Below, piece after piece: positions 24,913 to 33,304 of a stretch of 38,544 nucleotides of DNA (its first letter is position 1; every line of letters starts with the position of its first letter). The notes below the pieces were generated by a model. That model did not search any database. It was not told where the DNA came from and saw only the letters and a program-made list of their open reading frames with translations. Both the position numbers and the translations under genes were made by a program. Source of the stretch: Candidatus Altarchaeota archaeon (lineage in GTDB: Archaea > Altiarchaeota > Altiarchaeia > IMC4 > QMZM01); assembly GCA_016931955.1 (NCBI GenBank), contig JAFGDV010000002.1, positions 1 to 38,544 on the forward strand, given 5' to 3'.

Positions 24913-25201
24913 TATTTGTCCCGCCCCTGAATGCCTTCCCCAAGAGTATGCCCGCCCCGAAAAGCATTAGGGTTCCTGTTACGCCTGCAAGTGAAGCAGA
25001 TAAAACCTCATTCTCTATTCCAGGTATGATGTAGTCGGGCATTGGAGATTCCATTACCTCATGCCCTTCCCCATGTTCGAGGAAGCCCTTGTCTTCTGCA
25101 ACCCTTTCGAGACCATCCGGGTCTGGTGACGCATACAGCGAGATCACGGCAGCCATTATTAATGCCACAACTAGTCCGAAAATCCAGTAGTTATCTCTCA
25201 T
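24902..25201 (-). CDS. PDGLE-domain subunit of nickel/cobalt transporter (CbiN/NikN-like)
   Basis: The 99-aa protein has an N-terminal helix, an external loop containing PDPDGLERVAEDKGF and a second helix near the C-terminus. The PDGLE motif defines the small subunit that works with CbiM/NikM in archaeal and bacterial Ni/Co uptake. ATG 25201 has GGTGG about 7 nt upstream. Confidence 0.9.
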   Translation of the reverse strand: MRDNYWIFGLVVALIMAAVISLYASPDPDGLERVAEDKGFLEHGEGHEVMESPMPDYIIPGIENEVLSASLAGVTGTLMLFGAGILLGKAFRGGTNNAT

Positions 25202-25213
25202 CTTTTTTCCACC

Positions 25214-25849
25214 TCATATTTTCTGAAGCTCCAAGAGGTCGGGTCTCGTCTTAAGTATGAAGGCGACGACTACAACACTCACAGCAGCCTCTATCAAACC
25301 TATTATCATGTGTATTGAAACCATCGCAGGCAGAACCACTCCTATAGGTATTATGCCAGATGCTGCAATCTCTATAGAAGTCGCTGCCGAGGCTAGGACT
25401 ACTGCAAGCCAAGCTGCAACAGCAATTGCTGGAAACCTTCCTGAGTCGCCTTTGACAATATTCTTTATTGTATAGTATATGTAGTAGCCGCCTACTGTCC
25501 CGATCAAACCCATGTTGAATATGTTCGCCCCAAGAGTTGTTATTCCCCCATCTTGGAAGAATACGCCTTGAACTATGAAGACTGTCGCCATTATTATAGA
25601 CGCAGAGAATGGTCCGAGGATAACTGCAGCCAAGACACCACCCAGCATGTGCCCGGATGTTCCTCCCGCAACTGGGGTGTTCAGCATCTGCGCTGCAAAG
25701 ATGAATGCTGCGAGAACACCCAGCATTGGGACGTGTTTTTCCCCTAATCGTTCGTTGGTCTTCCATATTGCGTAACCTAAAACAGCTACGGCCAATGCCC
25801 ACATTATGAGCCAAACCTCAGTGCTTAGAAATCCGTCAGGTATGTGCAT
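25214..25849 (-). CDS. cbiM: Nickel/cobalt transporter substrate-binding membrane protein CbiM/NikM
   Basis: The 211-aa protein begins MHIPDGFLS, where the N-terminal Met-His is part of the metal site in CbiM/NikM, so ATG 25849 is the correct start; GGTGAAAAA precedes it. Further in, the GTSGHMLGG segment supplies more metal-site residues. Seven or so helices follow. It is the S-component that selects Ni2+ or Co2+. Divergent pairing with hypF, and no cobalamin gene in view, favour nickel as substrate. An in-frame extension to 25930 is rejected. Confidence 0.93.
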   Translation of the reverse strand: MHIPDGFLSTEVWLIMWALAVAVLGYAIWKTNERLGEKHVPMLGVLAAFIFAAQMLNTPVAGGTSGHMLGGVLAAVILGPFSASIIMATVFIVQGVFFQDGGITTLGANIFNMGLIGTVGGYYIYYTIKNIVKGDSGRFPAIAVAAWLAVVLASAATSIEIAASGIIPIGVVLPAMVSIHMIIGLIEAAVSVVVVAFILKTRPDLLELQKI

Positions 25850-25858
25850 TTTTTCACC

Positions 25859-25918
25859 AGTAATATTTTTTTTGTAATGGTATAATTTTAGTAATACTAA
25901 TATAAAAATAGTAATATT
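25859..25918. promoter_or_regulatory. Three direct repeats AGTAATAYT between cbiM and hypF
   Basis: AGTAATATT (25859-25867), AGTAATACT (25890-25898) and AGTAATATT (25910-25918) lie in the very AT-rich 107-bp divergent promoter; a looser TGTAATGGT sits at about 25873. A TATA-like AATATAAAAA (25899-25908) faces hypF and AATTATA (about 25882-25888) faces cbiM. The repeats may be a metal-responsive operator, but the AT richness makes chance copies possible. Confidence 0.45.
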
Positions 25919-25956
25919 CGAGGTTTTCATTAAGAACTACCAATATAGGGATAGAG

Positions 25957-28197
25957 ATGCACAAGAACGCCATCATCCGGATCTCAGGGATAGTGCAGGG
26001 TGTCGGCTTCAGGCCCTTCATCTACAGGATTGCGAAAAAGCACAAGATAAAAGGCTATGTGAAAAACCTTGGAGACGCCGGAATCGAGATCCTTGCAGAG
26101 GGAGACATAGAAGCCTTCGTAAGGGATGTAGGGGAGAAGAAACCAGCTAACGCCCACATAGACAATCTGTCTATTGAACTTATTAAGTCCGAAAAAAAAT
26201 TCACCGACTTCCAGATCACCAAAAGCGGCGGCACAGGATATGGTGGAAGCATCCCGGCAGACACTGCCGTCTGCAATAGATGCCTAAAAGAGCTCCGCTC
26301 TAGGAAGAATAGGAGACACCTTTATCCATTGATTACGTGCACTGACTGCGGTCCAAGGTTCACGACACTTGATCACATCCCACTGGATCGAGACAACACT
26401 TCATTCAAGGATTTCCCCCCATGCAGAGAATGCCGAAGGGAATACAAGAATCCGGAGGATAGAAGATTCCATGCGCAGACCATCGCCTGCCCAGTCTGCG
26501 GACCCAGGTACTCTTTAGTGGATAAGGAGGGAAAAGAGATCCCTAATCCAGTGGATTCCGCAGTAAAAAAACTCAAAGAGGGGGGGATTCTGGCAATAAA
26601 AGGCATCGGTGGGATGCATCTGGCATGCCTGACTTCAAGGGATGACATCCTTGAGGAACTGAGGAACAGGCTTAGAAGACCACAGCAGCCATTCTCAATC
26701 ATGGCAACCCAAGAGATGGTAGAAGGCTTCACTGGGGTATCCAGGGAGGAGATAGGACTCCTGTCCTCAAAGGAGAGACCCATCGTAGTACTAAGAAAGA
26801 GCATAGACTACAGGCTTTCAGATCTTATCTCACCCGGACTGCACAATATAGGGGTGATGCTACCCTATACCGCCCTGCATCACCTACTGTTTGGAGGAAT
26901 AGATGAACCCTTGGTGATGACCTCCGCTAATGTCCACGGAGAACCCATGATAACAGGGGATGAGGACATATTCAAGTATAAGACAGCAGACTATTATCTC
27001 CTACATAATCTGGAAATCATCAACAGATGCGATGACTCAGTGATAAAATTGGTTAATGGGAAAAGTGCGTTCATCAGGAGAAGCAGGGGCTTTGTTCCTG
27101 TACCGATCAAGGTGGGCTTGGATAAGAACGTTCTTGCGTTGGGGGCTGAGATAAACAATACCTTCTGTCTTCTAAGGGATGGAAACGCTGTTCTGAGTCA
27201 GCATATAGGGAACACTCAACGTGCTGCGACCCTTGAATTTATGGAGAATACAATCGGAAGATTCCTCGAAATGATGCCCACGAGGATAGATTTAATAGCC
27301 TGCGACCTGCATCCAACATTCAACACAAGCCGCCTCGCCAAGGAGCTCGGCAGGGAGATGGGGATCCCAGTAGTCAGGGTACAGCATCATCATGCTCATT
27401 TAGCCTCCCTGTTGGCCGAACACCACCTGGAGGGAGTAGTTGGGATATGCTGTGACGGCGTAGGCTATGGGGAAGACGGTCGCCCATGGGGTGGAGAAGT
27501 CATCTCCTCCAAGAACGGCGTCTTCAAGAGGCAGGGTCACCTGAGGGAGCAGAGGATGCCTGGAGGGGATACTGCAGCCTATTATCCGGCTAGGATGGTC
27601 GCTGGGATACTCTATGGGAGGCTTAGTGTGGGGGAGCTTGTGAAGACCCTGGAGCCGCTCTACTTCAAACATGGTAGTCAGGAGGTCCAAGTTGTCGTTA
27701 AGCAGTTGGAGAATGATGTGAATGTTCAGTGGACGACTTCCGCTGGCAGGGTTCTGGATGCAGTATCAGCATTGCTTGGAGTCTGCCAGTATAGGAGCTA
27801 CGAGGGTGAACCAGCCATGAAGTTGGAGGCTGCCGCGATCGGTGGGAAAGAAATCGATTTCCCGGTGAAGGTGGAGGATAACGTGCTTAACACTACCTTG
27901 ATAGTGGAGAGGGTTCTCGAGCTCAGAGACTCACACCCTCTCAAGGATATTGCTTTCTCGGCTCAGAGGGCGCTGGCTGAAGGTCTTGCATTGATTGCTG
28001 TGGACGTTGCTGAAAAGAACACTATAGACACCATTGGTGTGTCTGGAGGCGTCGCATACAATAATCTTATTGTGAGGACCATCGCAGAATACGTGAGGGA
28101 AAAGGGCTTCAGGTTCGTACAAAACGAGAGCGTCCCCTGTGGGGATGGGGGAATCTCCTTCGGGCAGGCGGTTTATGCCGTGATTAGAAAAGACTGA
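25957..28197 (+). CDS. hypF: [NiFe]-hydrogenase maturation carbamoyltransferase HypF
   Basis: The 746-aa protein has the full HypF order. The acylphosphatase domain has GIVQGVGFRP (11-20) and N37. Two zinc fingers follow (C106, C109, C128, C131 and C156, C159, C178, C181). The YrdC-like domain spans about 200-380. The C-terminal Kae1-like domain has QHHHAHLASL (about 475-484) and GVSGGVAYN. HypF turns carbamoyl phosphate and ATP into the thiocarboxamide used to make the cyanide ligands of the NiFe site. It is divergent from the Ni/Co transporter and directly upstream of the hydrogenase operon it would serve. hypA-E are not in the window. Confidence 0.97.
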   Translation: MHKNAIIRISGIVQGVGFRPFIYRIAKKHKIKGYVKNLGDAGIEILAEGDIEAFVRDVGEKKPANAHIDNLSIELIKSEKKFTDFQITKSGGTGYGGSIPADTAVCNRCLKELRSRKNRRHLYPLITCTDCGPRFTTLDHIPLDRDNTSFKDFPPCRECRREYKNPEDRRFHAQTIACPVCGPRYSLVDKEGKEIPNPVDSAVKKLKEGGILAIKGIGGMHLACLTSRDDILEELRNRLRRPQQPFSIMATQEMVEGFTGVSREEIGLLSSKERPIVVLRKSIDYRLSDLISPGLHNIGVMLPYTALHHLLFGGIDEPLVMTSANVHGEPMITGDEDIFKYKTADYYLLHNLEIINRCDDSVIKLVNGKSAFIRRSRGFVPVPIKVGLDKNVLALGAEINNTFCLLRDGNAVLSQHIGNTQRAATLEFMENTIGRFLEMMPTRIDLIACDLHPTFNTSRLAKELGREMGIPVVRVQHHHAHLASLLAEHHLEGVVGICCDGVGYGEDGRPWGGEVISSKNGVFKRQGHLREQRMPGGDTAAYYPARMVAGILYGRLSVGELVKTLEPLYFKHGSQEVQVVVKQLENDVNVQWTTSAGRVLDAVSALLGVCQYRSYEGEPAMKLEAAAIGGKEIDFPVKVEDNVLNTTLIVERVLELRDSHPLKDIAFSAQRALAEGLALIAVDVAEKNTIDTIGVSGGVAYNNLIVRTIAEYVREKGFRFVQNESVPCGDGGISFGQAVYAVIRKD

Positions 28198-28220
28198 GCT
28201 TGTTATTTATATCATCGAGG

Positions 28221-28230
28221 GTATATTATA
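28221..28230 (+). promoter_or_regulatory. TATA box of the hdrA-mvh operon
   Basis: GTATATTATA is centred about 28 nt before the GTG at 28254, so the transcript would begin close to the start codon. The palindromic operator begins at the box's last bases. Confidence 0.55.
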
Positions 28231-28244
28231 ATGATTATTCATTA
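28229..28244 (+). promoter_or_regulatory. Near-palindromic putative operator of the hdrA-mvh operon
   Basis: TAATGATTATTCATTA matches the perfect palindrome at 20639-20654 in 15 of 16 positions; the one difference is in the centre. The next five bases (TAAAT) are also identical when both are read toward their operons. It lies between the TATA box and the expected transcription start, where a bound repressor would block initiation. Confidence 0.7.
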
Positions 28245-28253
28245 TAAATATCG

Positions 28254-30395
28254 GTGAGCGTGTTGAAGGTCTTCATATGCACCTGTAGAGGGGGAATAAC
28301 CCTGCCCAAGGATCTGGATTTCGGGGAAGACGTTAAAGTTAGGGTTATTGAGGATATATTCTTTGATAAAGCCCAGGAGGAGATAGAATCCTTCGTCGGA
28401 AAAGAGAAGATAGTCATCGCAGGCCCCAGTCCAAGGATCATGGAAGGCTTCTTCAGCGACCCGAACATAGCCTTCGTGAACATCTGGGAGCAGGCCTCTA
28501 TGGTAGGCCACGGACCCGAAAAGATAAGAGACCTCATACATGGAGCTGTTGAGGGGCTCAGGAACACTGCGCCGGTGGAGAAGAAGGTCTTCGAGATAAA
28601 GAATAAAGATGCCTTAGTCATTGGCGGGGGCGTCGCCGGCCTTGAAGCTGCAAGACATATAGCGAACGCCGGATTCAAGGTGTACCTCATAGAGAAGAAG
28701 CCATTCCTTGGCGGAGTGGTCGCCGGCTTGGACAGGCTCTACCCAGAGGGGACGCCGAATTCCCATGTCCTCTACCCATTGATAAACGAGGTTGTTAGGA
28801 ACAAGGGCGTAGACATTCTAACGAACACCGAAGTGGAGGAAGTTGATGGATCCCTTGGAGACTATCGAGTAAAAATAAAGACGCACGGTAGAATCCCTAA
28901 GGGCTTGATGCTCAAAAAATGCGAGGAGGTCTGCCCGGTAACGGTTAACGACCACGGCATCAAGAGGAAGGCAATCTATTACATGCCGACCTACCCATAC
29001 AGTCATGGGATAGACTTCGATTCCTGCACACGTTGCGGAGAATGCGTTAAAGTCTGCGAGGACATAAGCCTGGAAGAAGAGGAAAAAGAGATAGAGGTTG
29101 GCGCAATTGTTGTGGCAACTGGTTTGAAGGAATACGACGCCTCAAAGATCATAGAATACGGTTACGGCAGATATCCTAACGTATTGACTCAGTGGGAGTT
29201 CGAGAGGAGGTTTTCTAATGGATTGATTAAGCCGAAGAGCGTCTCCATAATACACTGCGCCGGCTCAAGGGATAAAAACCACCTGCCCTACTGCTCTCGC
29301 GTATGCTGCATACTCGGCTTAAAGGAGGCGAAGCTGGTAAAGGATACAAGCCCCGATACTGAAGTCTATATAAACTACATCGACATGAGAAGCTACGGAC
29401 CCTTTGAGGAATTCTATAACACCATCAGAGAAATCTATGGAGTAAAATTCATCCAAGGTAGGCCTTCTGAGATCCTGCAGGACGGCGAAGAACTGGTCGT
29501 GAGGGCGGAAGACATCCTGCTGGGGAAGCAGATGGATAACCGGGTGGAATACGTTGTCCTGATGACGGGCTTTGTTCCAGATGATGAACTATTCCATAAG
29601 CTCGGGTTACCGGCGGATGGATGCTTTCCTACCGAGTATGTGAACTCCCAGCATTCAGTCGATGCAAATCCTAGAGGGATCTTCATCGCCGGAGCTGCTG
29701 CGTTCCCGAAAGGGGTGGCTGAGTCGATGATTGATGCAGGGGATGCGGCTCAGGGCGTGATAGACGTCCTGGACAGATACGCTGTAGAAAAGAAGACACC
29801 AACAGCAAGGATAAACAGCAGCATCTGTGGGGAGATAGACTGCAGGATCTGCCTCACGGCGTGCCCCTATGGAGCAGTATACCTTAAAGACGAGGAAGTT
29901 ACAGTCAATGAGGAGCTCTGCATGGGCTGCGGCATATGCACCGCAACCTGTGCCGCCGGAGCGAACCAATTGGATGGTTGCACGAACAACGGCATGCTGG
30001 CTCAGATAGCCGCAACAACCAAGGAGGGCGACGTGGTAGCGTTCCTCTGCAAGTGGAGTTCATATTCTGCTGCAGACAAGGCAGGCTACGAGCTTTTGAG
30101 ATATCCAGAAAACGTGAAGATTATAAGGATCCCATGCACTGGCAGAGTGGATGCCCAGATGATCCTGAAAGCGTTCAGCTCTGGCGCGAAAGGCGTATTG
30201 ATCGCCGGCTGTCCCCCTGATGGATGCCACTATTTTACGGGAAACCTTAAGGCGAGGAAGAGGGTTATCGCCTTGAAGAAATTGATTGAACAATTCGGCA
30301 TCAACCCGGAAGCGTTGGCTATTGAGTGGATAGGAAAGGATGAGTCAAAGAAGTTCGTGGAAATCGTCAACCGGCTTAACGGAGGAGGTAGGTGA
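28254..30395 (+). CDS. hdrA: HdrA-MvhD fusion (heterodisulfide reductase subunit A with hydrogenase delta domain)
   Basis: The 713-aa protein joins two proteins usually separate. Residues 1-590 are HdrA: N-terminal VFICTCRGG, FAD-binding IGGGVAGLEAA (123-133), a ferredoxin insert (C258, C261, C264, C268), the flavin-proximal cluster set C335, C347, C351, C352, and two ferredoxin clusters (C525-C537 and C556-C566). Residues 594-705 match MvhD: RIPCTGRVDAQMILKAF and AGCPPDGCHYFTGN, with cysteines C599, C628, C653 and C658. The normal CNWC pattern is CKWS here, one Cys fewer. It bifurcates electrons from the hydrogenase between HdrB and ferredoxin. Start is uncertain: GTG 28254 (leaderless), GTG 28260 or TTG 28263 after GGTGA. 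Confidence 0.93.
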   Translation: MSVLKVFICTCRGGITLPKDLDFGEDVKVRVIEDIFFDKAQEEIESFVGKEKIVIAGPSPRIMEGFFSDPNIAFVNIWEQASMVGHGPEKIRDLIHGAVEGLRNTAPVEKKVFEIKNKDALVIGGGVAGLEAARHIANAGFKVYLIEKKPFLGGVVAGLDRLYPEGTPNSHVLYPLINEVVRNKGVDILTNTEVEEVDGSLGDYRVKIKTHGRIPKGLMLKKCEEVCPVTVNDHGIKRKAIYYMPTYPYSHGIDFDSCTRCGECVKVCEDISLEEEEKEIEVGAIVVATGLKEYDASKIIEYGYGRYPNVLTQWEFERRFSNGLIKPKSVSIIHCAGSRDKNHLPYCSRVCCILGLKEAKLVKDTSPDTEVYINYIDMRSYGPFEEFYNTIREIYGVKFIQGRPSEILQDGEELVVRAEDILLGKQMDNRVEYVVLMTGFVPDDELFHKLGLPADGCFPTEYVNSQHSVDANPRGIFIAGAAAFPKGVAESMIDAGDAAQGVIDVLDRYAVEKKTPTARINSSICGEIDCRICLTACPYGAVYLKDEEVTVNEELCMGCGICTATCAAGANQLDGCTNNGMLAQIAATTKEGDVVAFLCKWSSYSAADKAGYELLRYPENVKIIRIPCTGRVDAQMILKAFSSGAKGVLIAGCPPDGCHYFTGNLKARKRVIALKKLIEQFGINPEALAIEWIGKDESKKFVEIVNRLNGGGR

Positions 30396-30396
30396 G

Positions 30397-31386
30397 ATGC
30401 CCGAAAAGAAACTGAGGCTCGCAATATGCCGGGGGGCGACATGCTCTGGTTGTGACATCGCAGTCCTCGACATCCATGAAAGGCTACTCAGCGTTCTTGA
30501 AAAGGCCGACATAGTATTTGCTCCAACGATAATGGATGCAAAATACGAGGACCTTGAAGCCATGGAAGACAACAGCATCGATGTTGGATTATACCACGGC
30601 TCCGTCAGGTTATCGGAGAACGAGCACATGGCGGAACTCATGAGGAAAAAATGTCGGCTCCTTATAGCATTCGGCGCATGCGCTTGCTTCGGGGGGATCT
30701 TCGGGTTAGCCAACGTCTCAGATAGAGAGGAAATCTTTAGAGAAGTCTACAAAAAGACTGCTTCGACGGAGAACCCGGATTTTGTAACACCAGAGGAGGT
30801 CTACAGAGACAAAAAAGGTCATGAGCTCACCCTCCCAAGGTTCTATGACGACGTTTATGCGTTAGACGATAAGGTCGACGTAGACTATTACGTACCACTG
30901 TGTCCGCCTGTTGCGGACCAGATCATGACGGCATTGAACGCCATAATCTCAGGCGACCTTCCGCCCAAGGGGGCAGTTATCGCCTTAGAGAAGACACTCT
31001 GCAGTGAATGCCCAAGAAAGAAGTCAGAGAGGCGGAAAATCGATAAAATCCATCGACCCCATGAGGTAGAACTCGACCCAGATACCTGCTTCCTCGACCA
31101 AGGGCTCATATGCATGGGTCCGGCGACCAGGGCAGGATGCGGCGGCATCTGTCTGACAGCTAATGTCCCATGCAGGGGATGTAATGGCCCCACAAAGGAG
31201 GCCTTCGACCAGGGGGGCAACATGCTGGGTCTGATTTCAACCATCTTCGGCATATGCGAGGAAGACCTGACTGAGGCGGATGTGGAGAAAATCTTTAAGC
31301 AGATAAAGGATCCACTAGGTACTTTTTACAGATTCACCCTACCGAAGTCGATGCTCCGCAGGGTAAGGAAGGGAGATTCAAGATGA
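30397..31386 (+). CDS. mvhG: F420-non-reducing [NiFe] hydrogenase small subunit
   Basis: The 329-aa protein matches MvhG, the electron-transfer subunit of group 3c hydrogenases. Proximal cluster ligands are in CSGCD (C16, C19), GACACFGG (C95/C97) and PLCPP (C169). A Cys-rich C-terminal half (CSECP, GLICMGPATRAGCGGIC, CRGCNGP) binds the other clusters. ATG 30397 follows the hdrA stop by 1 nt and is preceded by the G-rich GGAGGAGGTAGGTGAG. It carries electrons from the NiFe site to the MvhD domain of the preceding protein. Confidence 0.96.
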   Translation: MPEKKLRLAICRGATCSGCDIAVLDIHERLLSVLEKADIVFAPTIMDAKYEDLEAMEDNSIDVGLYHGSVRLSENEHMAELMRKKCRLLIAFGACACFGGIFGLANVSDREEIFREVYKKTASTENPDFVTPEEVYRDKKGHELTLPRFYDDVYALDDKVDVDYYVPLCPPVADQIMTALNAIISGDLPPKGAVIALEKTLCSECPRKKSERRKIDKIHRPHEVELDPDTCFLDQGLICMGPATRAGCGGICLTANVPCRGCNGPTKEAFDQGGNMLGLISTIFGICEEDLTEADVEKIFKQIKDPLGTFYRFTLPKSMLRRVRKGDSR

Positions 31387-32864
31387 GCAAGAAAGAGATA
31401 GTGATTGCGCCTGTTACACGGCTTGAGGGGCATGCTAAGATAGACATATTCCTCAACGACAAAGGCAATGTGGAGGATGCCTACTTCCAGGTCACAGAGC
31501 TGAGAGGCTTCGAGAGGTTCTGCCAGGGCAGGCCGATCGAGGAGCTCCCGAGGATAGTGCAGAGGATATGCGGCGTATGCCCCACACCTCATCATCTGGC
31601 TTCGGCTAAGGCAGCTGACAGCGTCTTCGGGGTCGAACCGCCTGAGACCGCAAAGAAGCTGCGGGAGCTTAGCTTGAACGCCCACATACTGCACAGCCAC
31701 ATAGCTCACTTTTATGCTTTAGCTGGTCCTGACTTCATCATGGGCCCTGACGCAAAACCAGAGGATAGGAACATTGTTGGGGTGATACGGAAGGTTGGCC
31801 TTGAGGTGGGTGGCAAGGTCATCAAGGCCAGGGCCCAGGCACAGAGGATTCAAGAGATCATCGGCGGACGGGGAACACACCCTGTGAACTCCCTCCCAGG
31901 CGGCATAGCCAAGGGCATAACACCCGAGCAGCGGGATGAGATTGAAGAGATGGCAGAAAACCTTGTGGACTTCGGCGGATTCACTCTAAAGGTATTTGAC
32001 GACTTCGTCTTGAAGAACAGGGACTACGTTGACCTGATTACAGGGGATGTTTACAGGCATGAGACCTACTATATGGGTACCGTCGACGACAGGAACAACC
32101 TAAGTTTTTATGAGGGCAGCATCAGGGTAGTCGACCAAAAGGGCAGGGAGGTGTTGAAGTTCCCCGCCAAGGACTACTTAAAGCATATCGCTGAGCACGT
32201 TGAACCATGGTCTTACCTCAAGTTCCCCTACCTGAAGAAATTCGGCTGGAAGGGTCTCATCGACGGTCCAGGTTCAGGCGTCTACCGGGTGGCTTCATTG
32301 GCCAGGTTAAATGTTGTGGAGGGAATATCTACCCCATTAGCCCAGGAAGCCTTCGGGGGGATGTTTGAAACGCTTGGTGAGAGGCCTTCCCACGCAACCC
32401 TGGCTATGAACTGGGCCCGCGTTGTTGAAATAATGCACGCTGCTGAGCGGGTGAGGGAGCTCATACAGAACCCTGAGATCACCAGCTCAGATGTCAGGAA
32501 TATTCCAACAGATGTCGTCGGCGAAGGTATCGGACATGTAGAGGCTCCAAGAGGCACATTGATACACCACTACTGGTCGGATGATGAGGGTATGACAACA
32601 AAGCTGAACATCATCGTTGCCACGGGAAACAACAATGCTGCAATATGTATGTCAGTGAAGAGGGCTGCTGAGAAGTTGATCCACAACTTCAAGGTCGATC
32701 AGGGCATACTCAACAGGATAGAGATGGCTTTCCGAGCGTATGACCCATGCTTTGCCTGCGCAACCCATTCATTGCCAGGGAAGATGCCCCTCGAGGTAAG
32801 GATCTTCAATCCGGACAAGACCCTCCACAAGAAGATTACGCGTGATGAGGAGGGAGAAAGATGA
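31383..32864 (+). CDS. mvhA: F420-non-reducing [NiFe] hydrogenase large subunit
   Basis: The 493-aa catalytic subunit has both NiFe-binding motifs: RICGVCPTPHH (C63, C66) and DPCFACATH (C456, C459, H462). The N-terminal PVTRLEGHAKI is typical of group 3. A 31-residue tail follows H462; in this family it is removed by an endopeptidase after nickel insertion. ATG overlaps the mvhG stop (ATGA). It oxidises H2 in the cytoplasm and feeds the HdrA-MvhD fusion. Its maturation needs HypF, encoded just upstream, and nickel from the nearby transporter. Confidence 0.97.
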   Translation: MSKKEIVIAPVTRLEGHAKIDIFLNDKGNVEDAYFQVTELRGFERFCQGRPIEELPRIVQRICGVCPTPHHLASAKAADSVFGVEPPETAKKLRELSLNAHILHSHIAHFYALAGPDFIMGPDAKPEDRNIVGVIRKVGLEVGGKVIKARAQAQRIQEIIGGRGTHPVNSLPGGIAKGITPEQRDEIEEMAENLVDFGGFTLKVFDDFVLKNRDYVDLITGDVYRHETYYMGTVDDRNNLSFYEGSIRVVDQKGREVLKFPAKDYLKHIAEHVEPWSYLKFPYLKKFGWKGLIDGPGSGVYRVASLARLNVVEGISTPLAQEAFGGMFETLGERPSHATLAMNWARVVEIMHAAERVRELIQNPEITSSDVRNIPTDVVGEGIGHVEAPRGTLIHHYWSDDEGMTTKLNIIVATGNNNAAICMSVKRAAEKLIHNFKVDQGILNRIEMAFRAYDPCFACATHSLPGKMPLEVRIFNPDKTLHKKITRDEEGER

Positions 32865-33304
32865 ACCTGCAAGAGGAGATCCTCTCGAATATAGATGGCA
32901 GGACACTGAATTACTGCTTCAGCTGTGGGATGTGCACTGGAGGCTGCCCTTCAGCAAGGGTGACGGACAGCATATACAACCCAAGGAAGATACTTCATAG
33001 AGCGGCCCTGGAAGGCAGGCTTGAAGAGGACATCTGGTTGTGCACCAACTGCTACACCTGCCAGGAGCGCTGCCCTACGAAGACCAAGGTCGCTGACCTT
33101 ATCAGCCTGATGCGTAGGATCTATGTCAAAGAAAAGGGCATACCTGGATTCATTAAACCGTTGATTGAGAACCTCGGGGCATGCGGTTTCACTGCTAGGA
33201 TAGGTGACCTCGAGAACAAGAGGCGTGAGAGGATGGGGCTCCCATCAGTCAAACAAAATCAAGAAGTCCGGAGGATTATAGAGAAGACTGGGGGCGGATT
33301 ATGA
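32861..33304 (+). CDS. hdrC: Heterodisulfide reductase subunit C
   Basis: The 147-aa protein has two [4Fe-4S] motifs, C19-x2-C22-x2-C25-x3-C29-P and C61-x2-C64-x2-C67-x3-C71-P, with the HdrC spacing and the helical C-terminus. It relays electrons from HdrA to HdrB. ATG overlaps the mvhA stop by 4 bp. Confidence 0.95.
   Translation: MNLQEEILSNIDGRTLNYCFSCGMCTGGCPSARVTDSIYNPRKILHRAALEGRLEEDIWLCTNCYTCQERCPTKTKVADLISLMRRIYVKEKGIPGFIKPLIENLGACGFTARIGDLENKRRERMGLPSVKQNQEVRRIIEKTGGGL

Noticed and set aside
25850-25930. 27-residue N-terminal extension of CbiM
   Set aside because: CbiM/NikM proteins start MHIPDGF because the N-terminal Met-His binds metal, and a GGTGA ribosome site precedes that ATG.
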